Shown: positions 6,847 to 14,222 of the stretch, in pieces
Position numbering within the stretch: the stretch's first letter is position 1
Layout: every line of letters starts with the position of its first letter
Source of the DNA: Solobacterium sp.
GTDB taxonomy: Bacteria > Bacillota_I > Bacilli_A > Erysipelotrichales > Erysipelotrichaceae
DNA: 54,162 nt
Direction: 5' to 3'
Assembly: GCA_017512725.1 (NCBI GenBank)
Contig: JAFWEW010000008.1
Location: 1-54,162, forward strand
Notes under the pieces: generated by a model
The model's input: only the letters and a program-made list of their open reading frames with translations
Told to the model about the DNA's origin: nothing
The model's database searches: none
Position numbers and translations under genes: made by a program

Positions 6847-9033
6847 TTATTCTGCTGCGTTCTTCAGCATTTCGTTGAATTCCCGCAGTTCCTTGAATTC
6901 ATCGGCCGGCTGTACTTTTACCGTCAGATCAAAATCTTCCAGTTTCAGCTCATCGATCTTTGCGCTGCTGTCATTGACGACACGGCCCGACTGTTTCAGG
7001 ATCGCATCCTCAACCACATTCCGCGCCAGACGTCCGTTTCCGGCTTCTGCCGCATTGATCGACTGCACTTTGTCAAAGAATTCCTCAAGCGGTCCAAGCG
7101 CGCTTTCTTCAATGACATATCCCTTGCCCTTAGCCTGGATTACTGCAATCTTGCGGAGTTCTTCACCGGTATAATCCGGGAAGTGAATCGTATTCGGGAA
7201 CCGGGATTTCAGACCGCTGTTGGATTCCAGGAATACTTCCATTTCTTTGCTGTAACCGGCGAGGATCACGATCAGATTGTCGCGGTTGTCTTCCATCGCT
7301 TTGACAATCGTATCAATACACTCAAGACCGAAGGAATCATCCTTGCCGCGGTAAAGAGAATACGCCTCATCAATAAACAGAACTCCGCCGATTGCCGACT
7401 TGATGACCGACATCGTAAGCGGTGCGGTCTGACCGACATACTGCGCAACCAGATCGGCTCTGGTGACTTCCACAAGCTGACCCTGCGTAAGTGCGCCAAT
7501 CGCTTTCATATACCGGGAAAGCAGTCTTGCGATCGTTGTCTTGCCGGTTCCCGGATTGCCCGTAAAGATCATATGCTTGGAGATTTCACTGGTCTTCATG
7601 CCCTGTGCCTTACGGATCTCCTGCATGCGGATATGGTTCTGCAGAGCCTTGATATATGCCTTGATCTCTTCCAGTCCGACGATCTCATCCAGTTCTTTAT
7701 TGACTGCTTCAATTTCTTCCGCACTGGTCTTTGAACGGGAGAGTCCTACGGACCGTTCACCAAACACAGCGGAAGGAGCTCCATCCTTTACCTCCAGGGA
7801 TACCGGTATTCCGGCAGCGAGATTTTCAATCAGAGCTGCCTGGCTGAGCGAAATGTAGAAGTCATCGAACAATCCGTTCAGGGCATCCGCACCATTGGTT
7901 TTGTCATAGTTGGCTACGACCCAGTGTTTGAGGTCATCCTTCACATTCACGGCAATCTTGAGATTGCGGTTTGCCTTTTCTTCCAGTGCCTTGGAGAGAC
8001 GCTCCGTATACTCCAGTGCATCCTCTTCCGTAAACTGCGTCAGTGTGACGATATCGAGCACATGGTACAGAAAGTTGGCACCAAAGGCATTCTGCACCGC
8101 CTTGGTTCCGTTTGACGTAATGAATACCAGATACTTGCCGGCCGCGGAAAGGGAATCAACCGCATCCTTGACCAGTCCGGTCTGGTTCTCAACCAGAATT
8201 CCCTTGTTCAGAACATAACGCTTGGACAGCGTAACTTTTCCTTCACAGACCAGGGAGTCTACCATTCTCAGGAATCCCGGGAATCCCACTTCAAAATTCT
8301 CGAAGCAGATGATTTCTCCATGCCCGGAAAGATCCTTATAGAGGTCCTGCAGGAAGATTCCTTCCTGTGCTCCGCTCTGATAGAGGCTCATATCTACGGT
8401 GTATACATCGTCACTGCCAATCACCCGGTGCTCAAACAGAGACTTTGCCATCTTGGTGACACACGCATGACGGCCGCTGCCTCTCGGACCGGTGACAAGA
8501 ATGACATTTTTCGGCTTGCCCTCTTCCACACCCATGACATAGGGTCTGCGGAATGCGACACACATCTGTTCCAGCGCCTCATCCTGTCCGACGATCTCTT
8601 CGTCCATTTCGGTCAGGATCTCGCCGAACACTTTTGCGGAATCAAAGTCCCGGAGCACAGGCGGCTTATTCGCCTCCTGTTTGGTAAGTCCATAGTCCTG
8701 TTCAATTTCTTTCTGTACGCGCTCCATATCATCCTGATTGAAGCCGTTGTCCTTTGAGAGTTCTTCCAGATCCTTCTGCTGGCCGACAAGAAGCTTGCGA
8801 AGTTCATCAAATGAACGGTCCGCATTCTTCAGAAGATCACTGGTTGCCTGTGACGCTGTGTTGATCATGTTCGACATCGTCGAAACATCTTTGGCTGTTT
8901 TATCAATCGAATCTTCTCCGGAACCGCTGTCCGTTGTCAGAACAATCTCTCCATCTTTCATATAGGTCTTGGAACGGTCTTTGTTCAGAACCTCCCGCAT
9001 CAGACGTTCTTTTTCTTTACTGCGGTCTTTCAT
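6847..9033 (-). CDS. Tandem AAA+ ATPase, CbxX/CfxQ (SpoVK-like) with an inactive first module
   Basis: This 728-residue protein has a charged helical N-terminus (1-125) and two AAA+ modules. The first (about 130-400) resembles a Clp-type module, but its Walker A is GPRGSGRH (Lys and Thr replaced) and its Walker B reads ICFENFE instead of a DE pair, so it should not hydrolyse ATP. The second (about 450-700) is a CbxX/CfxQ module with intact GNPGTGKTT (about 493), FIDEAYSL (about 551), sensor-1 region VILAGYSKEM and arginine finger LKSRFP. CbxX proteins remodel protein complexes. It starts 3 nt after the XpaC-like membrane protein gene, with AGGGG as ribosome site, so the two probably act together. 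Its substrate is unknown. Confidence 0.85.
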   Translation of the reverse strand: MKDRSKEKERLMREVLNKDRSKTYMKDGEIVLTTDSGSGEDSIDKTAKDVSTMSNMINTASQATSDLLKNADRSFDELRKLLVGQQKDLEELSKDNGFNQDDMERVQKEIEQDYGLTKQEANKPPVLRDFDSAKVFGEILTEMDEEIVGQDEALEQMCVAFRRPYVMGVEEGKPKNVILVTGPRGSGRHACVTKMAKSLFEHRVIGSDDVYTVDMSLYQSGAQEGIFLQDLYKDLSGHGEIICFENFEVGFPGFLRMVDSLVCEGKVTLSKRYVLNKGILVENQTGLVKDAVDSLSAAGKYLVFITSNGTKAVQNAFGANFLYHVLDIVTLTQFTEEDALEYTERLSKALEEKANRNLKIAVNVKDDLKHWVVANYDKTNGADALNGLFDDFYISLSQAALIENLAAGIPVSLEVKDGAPSAVFGERSVGLSRSKTSAEEIEAVNKELDEIVGLEEIKAYIKALQNHIRMQEIRKAQGMKTSEISKHMIFTGNPGTGKTTIARLLSRYMKAIGALTQGQLVEVTRADLVAQYVGQTAPLTMSVIKSAIGGVLFIDEAYSLYRGKDDSFGLECIDTIVKAMEDNRDNLIVILAGYSKEMEVFLESNSGLKSRFPNTIHFPDYTGEELRKIAVIQAKGKGYVIEESALGPLEEFFDKVQSINAAEAGNGRLARNVVEDAILKQSGRVVNDSSAKIDELKLEDFDLTVKVQPADEFKELREFNEMLKNAAE

Positions 9034-9036
9034 ACA

Positions 9037-10101
9037 TTACCCCTGTAATCCGCTTTCCTCGGATGCCATACTGCTTTCCTGGCGCTTCAGAGCTTCCAGA
9101 ATATCATCATCTGCGGTCATGCCGTCTTTGCGAAGCATCGCTTCCAGCGTAGACATATCCGCAGACAGGTTGATGGAGTCGCTTTCCGACATTGCCGGAA
9201 TCAGACGGTCCTTCATCGCACTGTTGATATGACTGATGGTATCTTTGAGTCCCTGAACATTGCGTTCGTAGTTCGCATCGGTCTGTACATGCTGCATCTT
9301 GGTATACTGCTGCAGAATTCCGATGAGATATGGCAGGTAATTGTTGTAGAGTTTATTGAGTTTTCCCTTCTGGGCCGGGAATGCACGCTCCAGATCATCA
9401 AGCTGTTTGAGAAGTGCACTGGTTTCATAAAGTCCGTTGGAGATTTCCTCATCCGGAATTCCTTCATTCAGTGCATTGATCGCTTCACGGAAAGAGCTGG
9501 CATCCGAAGGTTTCGGAGCTTCCGGTGCCTTTTCTGCTTTTTCCTGCTTTTTTGCCTTTGCGGACGCAGAAGCCGTACCGGTCTTCGGTACATATTCCAC
9601 ATCTACGACTTCCGGCTGTTTCACCGCGACATCATTCTGTTCCATGGTGAGAAGCGTATCAAACATCTGATCGTAGATCTGCGGATAATCTCTCCGGAAA
9701 TCCGCGACCGTACGGAAATAATGCCCGTCGCAGTCTACTTCCAGTGCATCCAGACTTGAGAACCGGTCGTTTTTCAGTGTCAGAACGATGTTATGGCTGC
9801 CGCTGGAAAGCGTAATAGCCTGCTCACCGCTGCGGAAGCGTTTCAACAGATAGGCATTGACTCTTGCCTTCTTGTCTGCAGAGTGGTGATTATCCGACAT
9901 CCCATAACGGTTTACCGTCGTACGGCGTCTGCTTGCCGTATTGCTGGTATACGTATTGGTTTTGGATGACTCAATCGCCTTAAACATGATTAAAGCGACT
10001 GACCCTAAGATCAGCAGCAGCGGCAGCAGCGTGTTTGTGAATCCAAACACGAAGAATAATATAAACAGGATCCAGAATCCCCCATTTGATGAACGAAACA
10101 T
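9037..10101 (-). CDS. XpaC-like membrane protein
   Basis: Of 354 residues, the first 45 form two close hydrophobic stretches, followed by a Ser/Thr/Arg-rich linker, a small domain (about 85-160), an Ala/Lys/Pro-rich linker and a helical C-terminal domain (about 195-340). The last contains YNNYLPYLIGILQQYTKM, similar to the core of the XpaC family (often next to TelA-type toxic-anion-resistance proteins). Assignment to XpaC is tentative. The ribosome site is AAGAGG, and a TATAAT lies at 10123-10128 on the minus strand. It is the first gene of a two-gene operon with the tandem AAA+ protein. Confidence 0.65.
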   Translation of the reverse strand: MFRSSNGGFWILFILFFVFGFTNTLLPLLLILGSVALIMFKAIESSKTNTYTSNTASRRRTTVNRYGMSDNHHSADKKARVNAYLLKRFRSGEQAITLSSGSHNIVLTLKNDRFSSLDALEVDCDGHYFRTVADFRRDYPQIYDQMFDTLLTMEQNDVAVKQPEVVDVEYVPKTGTASASAKAKKQEKAEKAPEAPKPSDASSFREAINALNEGIPDEEISNGLYETSALLKQLDDLERAFPAQKGKLNKLYNNYLPYLIGILQQYTKMQHVQTDANYERNVQGLKDTISHINSAMKDRLIPAMSESDSINLSADMSTLEAMLRKDGMTADDDILEALKRQESSMASEESGLQG

Positions 10102-10122
10102 GCTTTTTTCCTCTTAACGTGC

Positions 10123-10128
10123 ATTATA
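10123..10128 (-). promoter_or_regulatory. -10 box of the XpaC-like/AAA+ operon
   Basis: A perfect TATAAT on the minus strand lies 21 bp upstream of the start codon. No good -35 hexamer exists at 16-18 bp; that position is occupied by the terminator of the upstream gene. Confidence 0.5.
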
Positions 10129-10134
10129 CCATGT

Positions 10135-10161
10135 AAAAAGGGGCTGAATCACAACCCCTTT
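10135..10161 (-). terminator. Terminator after the 269-residue unknown gene
   Basis: On the minus strand AAAGGGG-TTGTGATTCAG-CCCCTTTTT forms a short GC-rich stem with a T-run. Confidence 0.8.
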
Positions 10162-10182
10162 ATATATATTTTTCTAGAAGAT

Positions 10183-10992
10183 TCAGTTTCCTTCTTCTTC
10201 CGTTCCGACAACCCACATCTGCCGGTAACTCAGAATCGGAACTTCATCCGCATTCAGCCTTGCCTGATTGCGCTGTTTGTGAATATCCCCCTCATGGACT
10301 GCCGAGCGGATACTCTTGTTGACCATATACTGTACATACAGCAGTTTCTTGAGCAGGAACCACCGTACCACGTACCAGCGGATCAGATCCCTGCGGTCGG
10401 TGAGATCTTTTAATGAAGCAGCAGCTTCTTCCTTCAGTGTCTCACTTGCCTTGTAGGCCTGCGTTTTGAGTTCTTCATAATCTTTGTAATGGTTCCGGTC
10501 CAGCTGCCGCTGAATCATTCCCGCTTTGCCGTCCTTCAGCCGGTTCCAGCTGCTGACGATTTCTTCGCTGCTGTCGGTGCAGATTTCAAGAATCTCATTG
10601 CGGGCGTCATAGAACTCGCCTCCGGCTTCACTCATGCAGTAGTAATAACCGCGGGCATACAGATAACCGTTTTCTTCATACGGAAGTACCAGCATTGCCC
10701 GGTCTACATTCTCATCGGTTGCGTAGAGAATGTATGGATAAACGATCGGGTTTCCCGTAAGCTTGCTGATGTCACGGTAATGAATGATCCGGTTGCTGAT
10801 CGCATCCAGCTTCACGGAATCCGCAAGATCACAGATGATATATGTCTCCGGTTCTGATTCTGCGATTTCCGCAAACGCTTTCTGAAGCGTCTCATCCGGC
10901 AGTTCTTTCTGTTCCAGAAATGAACTTAACAATCCGTTATAACTGCATCCCGATTGTTCATCTTTCTGTCTGAGAATTTCAAATACTGCCAT
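10183..10992 (-). CDS. Protein of unknown function, 269 residues
   Basis: I do not recognise a family. The protein appears soluble, with an acidic N-terminal half rich in Tyr/Asp/Glu and a basic helical C-terminal part (about 165-250) with a KLLYVQYMV stretch. It has an excellent promoter (TTGAAC-17-TATAAT) and a GGAGG ribosome site 6 nt upstream of the ATG, and its own terminator, so it should be well expressed. Its place directly upstream of the XpaC-like/AAA+ pair, on the same strand, suggests a functional link, but it is transcribed separately. Confidence 0.7.
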   Translation of the reverse strand: MAVFEILRQKDEQSGCSYNGLLSSFLEQKELPDETLQKAFAEIAESEPETYIICDLADSVKLDAISNRIIHYRDISKLTGNPIVYPYILYATDENVDRAMLVLPYEENGYLYARGYYYCMSEAGGEFYDARNEILEICTDSSEEIVSSWNRLKDGKAGMIQRQLDRNHYKDYEELKTQAYKASETLKEEAAASLKDLTDRRDLIRWYVVRWFLLKKLLYVQYMVNKSIRSAVHEGDIHKQRNQARLNADEVPILSYRQMWVVGTEEEGN

Positions 10993-11022
10993 ACGCCGCC
11001 TCCATTAATGCATGTTCGATTC

Positions 11023-11051
11023 ATTATAGGCATAAAGGATATTGAGTTCAA
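11023..11051 (-). promoter_or_regulatory. Sigma-A-type promoter of the 269-residue gene
   Basis: On the minus strand, TTGAAC (11051-11046), a 17-bp spacer and TATAAT (11028-11023), 31 bp upstream of the start codon. Confidence 0.85.
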
Positions 11052-11129
11052 CGAAAACAGCGCATGCATTATTGACAGTTTTCAAAACATGCAAACATGT
11101 CAGATTTTCCTCTCTGATTTCCCGTACGA

Positions 11130-11540
11130 TCAGATCAGAATTCCGTTCAGATGATCGATTTCATGCTGGAGTGTTTCTGCCGGAAGATCGGTGAAATCCT
11201 GCCGCTTTTTGTTCCAGTTCATATCAAGATATTCCACAGTAATATTCTTCCATCGTCTGGTCTTTCTGGTTCCTTCCAGAGACAGGCATCCTTCTTCCGC
11301 TTCATACTCCCCGCTTTTTCTGACGATAACCGGATTGAACATGACAACGGTAATCGGCCCAATCGCCGCGGCGATAATCCGTTTGCGGATACCGATCATA
11401 TTGGCTGCCAGTCCGATACAGCGGCGGCGGTTGGCATTCAGTGTATCGATCAGATCGATGCCGTCTCCGATATCACTTTTCTGTGCTTCCTGACACTTCT
11501 GACTGAGAAACATCACATCTTTGATGATCTGCTTTTCCAT
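11130..11540 (-). CDS. Peptide deformylase-like protein with an altered motif 1
   Basis: Deformylases remove the formyl group from the N-terminal Met of new proteins. Motif 2 (EGCLSL, metal-binding Cys) and motif 3 (HEIDH, two His ligands and the catalytic Glu) are intact. Motif 1, normally GIGLAATQ, is CIGLAANM here, so the catalytic-site Gln is Met. The protein is 136 residues and ends soon after motif 3, shorter than standard Def (about 150-185). The start at 11540 (MEKQIIKDV) has GGAGGT upstream; the longer frame beyond it is antisense to addB. It may be a Def-like paralogue with reduced or different activity, and a canonical def gene probably lies elsewhere. Confidence 0.8.
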   Translation of the reverse strand: MEKQIIKDVMFLSQKCQEAQKSDIGDGIDLIDTLNANRRRCIGLAANMIGIRKRIIAAAIGPITVVMFNPVIVRKSGEYEAEEGCLSLEGTRKTRRWKNITVEYLDMNWNKKRQDFTDLPAETLQHEIDHLNGILI

Positions 11541-11561
11541 CCCGTACCTCCATGTGCTGTC

Positions 11562-11590
11562 ATTATACCTGTGCTCCCTTTGTAACAACA
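11562..11590 (-). promoter_or_regulatory. Promoter of the deformylase-like gene
   Basis: On the minus strand, TATAAT (11567-11562) is 17 bp from TGTTGT (11590-11585). It is back to back with the addB promoter. Confidence 0.6.
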
Positions 11591-11596
11591 TCATCA

Positions 11597-11605
11597 TGCT
11601 AAAAT
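11597..11605 (+). promoter_or_regulatory. Extended -10 promoter of addB, giving a probable leaderless start
   Basis: TGC-TAAAAT forms an extended -10 box. Transcription should begin near 11612, at the ATG at 11613. The in-frame ATG at 11604 lies inside the -10 box and cannot be used from this promoter. No Shine-Dalgarno sequence precedes either ATG. Confidence 0.5.
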
Positions 11606-11612
11606 GGGTTGT

Positions 11613-14222
11613 ATGAAAACAATTCTCTGCGGGAGCGGTCAAAAAGACCGTATTTATCATGATCTTGCGGGCAGTCAGAATATCTCTGCCATCGCAGATG
11701 TACAGCTGCTGACGCTTTCCGCTCTGCTCAAGGCAGATGAGGCCGACGATCTGCTGGCCATGCCGCTTCGGCTTTCCCATCTGCTTCTGCAGTCTGCGGA
11801 ACGGTTTCCCATCTATCGGGATATGTTCGTTTATCCGGCTTTTATACAGGAGATTCTTTCGTTTGCACGGGAATGCGCGCTTTATCAGATCGACTGTGAC
11901 ACGCTTCCGGAAACGACTGCAGGAGAAGCAGAACTGAAACAGATTCTGAAGATTGCGTTTTCGCTTCCCCTTTCGGAAAAAGAAGTTGCAAGGCAATACG
12001 ATGCCGCTCTTCAAAAGGCACTGTCTCTGGAAGATCTTGAAATCCGGATCCGGTTTGAAGCCGATCCGTTCAAAGCGGATTTTCTTGCGTCGATCATCAA
12101 AAATCATCCCCACGCCGTTCTTTCCATTCCCAGAAAAAAAACCTCTGTCCGGGAAGTCCGTTATGCGCGCAGTACAAGGCTGGAAATCGAAGCAATTGCA
12201 CAGGATATCTGCCGGCATTCTTCCCCCTGCACTGTTGTGCTCTGTTCCTATGGAAAAATGATGCCGGTGCTGAAGCAGGTTTTTTCAAGATACGGAATTC
12301 CATTCTGCAGTCTTCCGGAATCAACACCATCCGCTCTGGTTCGGGCATATACGGCACTGGCTTATTTCGCACTGCAAAAAGACAGGGATTCCTTTATGAA
12401 AGCACTGGAAGCCAATGCGTTCCCGGTTCCCTGCCGTGAGCCATTGCTTTCCTGGTTGCGTCAGACACTGAAAGACGCTTCCTTTTCTTCCGTTGAAGAC
12501 AAACTGTCTTCTGATCTATTTGAAAACGATCGGAAATACGTTCACCAGATGGACGCTGCTGCTGCGGATTATTTCAGTGCCATCCAGCCTTGCCTTGATC
12601 AGCTGAAATCGGATGTCACCCCTTCTCAGGCACTGCAGAACGCATGGGAGGTACTGCGGAAGTCTCCAATCGCTGACGATCCGCAGGAGATTCGGGCCGC
12701 CCGGTCTCTGATGGCACTTCTGAATCAGACGCTGAATGAGATTCATACAGAAACCGATGCGGTATTCGTACTGCGTCAGATCGAATCGGTCATGGTAACC
12801 CATGAGCAGCAGAAATCCTATTTCTGTACGGTAACCGATCTTTCGCATCCGTCGGATCTCTGTGAAACCGTCTATGTCGCAGGATGCAGTGCCCAGGATT
12901 ATCCCGGCACTCCGGTGCGCAAAGGCCTGTTTGATGAAGCCTATGTTTCCCATATTGCAGATTATCCGACACTCGAAAAGCGCCATTCCCTCTGGAACAG
13001 TCAGCTTTCCTGGCTGGAAGAATTGTCCGATCGGGTCATTTACTCTTATTCTGTCAGTGATTATCAGGGCAAAGAGATCCAGCCCGCCTTTGAAATCACT
13101 TCCAGGTACACCGCCGGAACCCCATGGCAGATTGACCAGCTGGCGCCTAAATTCCCTTCCCCGCATTCCCTGAACGCCGATACGGCAGTGGCACTGTGCA
13201 CTGGCGAAGACGGGAAAATCCACTCTTCCATTTCCCGGATCGAGCGTTACTTTTACTGCCCGTATTCCTGGTTCATCCAGTCTGCCCTCAAGATCCGCAA
13301 GCCGATGCATGCGGCACTGGACGCAGCGACAACCGGGAATCTTCAGCATGCCCTCATGGAACATGCGGTCAATTCGCTCGGCAAGCAGTATACCGCGATA
13401 CGGGAAGAAGAAATCCATTCTTATCTGGCACCGGCCTTTGCGACACTGCGCGCTCTGTATCCTTCGGAAACCACCCAGATCGAGCTCAGTGAAGAACGTA
13501 TGATCAGCGGGATTCTGGATACCATGCGATTCCTGTCCGGAAGTGAAGCGGCCGCACCGGTGTGGATTCCCTCCGATGCGGAAAAGGCCTTTAACGAAAA
13601 TCTTACCGAGCATCTTCAGCTCAACGGAATCATTGATAGGATCGATGAATCACCGGATGCGATCCGTGTCATGGATTACAAATCGTCTCACAAGGCGCTT
13701 TCGGAAACAAAGATCCGCGCAGGAATACAGCTCCAGCTTCCTTCTTATATCATCATTGCCGCCATGCTGAAACAGAAGAAGCCGGGCGGTATCTATTACA
13801 TCTCCATGAAGCCGGACTCTACCTCGATAAAAGCCGGCTCGTTCAAAACGGCCAATAAAGAAGGTGTTCCGATGCAGGACTTCTCCAGCGAGGAGACACT
13901 CCGGGATGCCGAAAAGAAGACCCGCCGGATCGCCGGCTGGGCTCTGGAAGACCCTGAAATCAGCAATGATCTCTATAAGGAATATTTCAATCCCGGATCC
14001 GGCCAGTTTGATTACGAACAGATCAAAGCCTGCATTCTCGAACTGTATGAACGGTTCTATCACAGTGCTGCAGAAGGAAAAATCGATGTCGATCCGATTA
14101 ACGGTGCCTGCACATTTTGTGAATACAAACCCGCATGCAGATTTCATGACAACCCCAGAAGCATTTCGCCTGTAGTTACGGAAGGCGGCGCATTCAAAAA
14201 AGGAAAGGAGGCAGATGACTGA
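11613..14222 (+). CDS. addB: ATP-dependent helicase/nuclease subunit B (AddB-type)
   Basis: AddB pairs with AddA to process double-strand breaks and respond to Chi. This 869-residue protein is shorter than B. subtilis AddB (1166). The nuclease domain is recognisable near the C-terminus: NGIIDRIDE, then VMDYKSS and the QLQLPSYI helix of the PD-(D/E)XK fold. Four Cys fit the AddB iron-sulfur staple: one in FYCPYSW (about 549) and three in CTFCEYKPAC (about 832-841). The N-terminal nucleotide site normally present as a P-loop is degraded (ILCGSGQKDR). The start at 11613 is inferred from the promoter. It overlaps addA by one base (TGATG). Confidence 0.88.
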   Translation: MKTILCGSGQKDRIYHDLAGSQNISAIADVQLLTLSALLKADEADDLLAMPLRLSHLLLQSAERFPIYRDMFVYPAFIQEILSFARECALYQIDCDTLPETTAGEAELKQILKIAFSLPLSEKEVARQYDAALQKALSLEDLEIRIRFEADPFKADFLASIIKNHPHAVLSIPRKKTSVREVRYARSTRLEIEAIAQDICRHSSPCTVVLCSYGKMMPVLKQVFSRYGIPFCSLPESTPSALVRAYTALAYFALQKDRDSFMKALEANAFPVPCREPLLSWLRQTLKDASFSSVEDKLSSDLFENDRKYVHQMDAAAADYFSAIQPCLDQLKSDVTPSQALQNAWEVLRKSPIADDPQEIRAARSLMALLNQTLNEIHTETDAVFVLRQIESVMVTHEQQKSYFCTVTDLSHPSDLCETVYVAGCSAQDYPGTPVRKGLFDEAYVSHIADYPTLEKRHSLWNSQLSWLEELSDRVIYSYSVSDYQGKEIQPAFEITSRYTAGTPWQIDQLAPKFPSPHSLNADTAVALCTGEDGKIHSSISRIERYFYCPYSWFIQSALKIRKPMHAALDAATTGNLQHALMEHAVNSLGKQYTAIREEEIHSYLAPAFATLRALYPSETTQIELSEERMISGILDTMRFLSGSEAAAPVWIPSDAEKAFNENLTEHLQLNGIIDRIDESPDAIRVMDYKSSHKALSETKIRAGIQLQLPSYIIIAAMLKQKKPGGIYYISMKPDSTSIKAGSFKTANKEGVPMQDFSSEETLRDAEKKTRRIAGWALEDPEISNDLYKEYFNPGSGQFDYEQIKACILELYERFYHSAAEGKIDVDPINGACTFCEYKPACRFHDNPRSISPVVTEGGAFKKGKEADD

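Noticed and set aside
11541-12218. N-terminal extension of the deformylase-like frame
   Set aside because: The extra 226 residues are antisense to addB, and a good ribosome site and promoter define the start at 11540.
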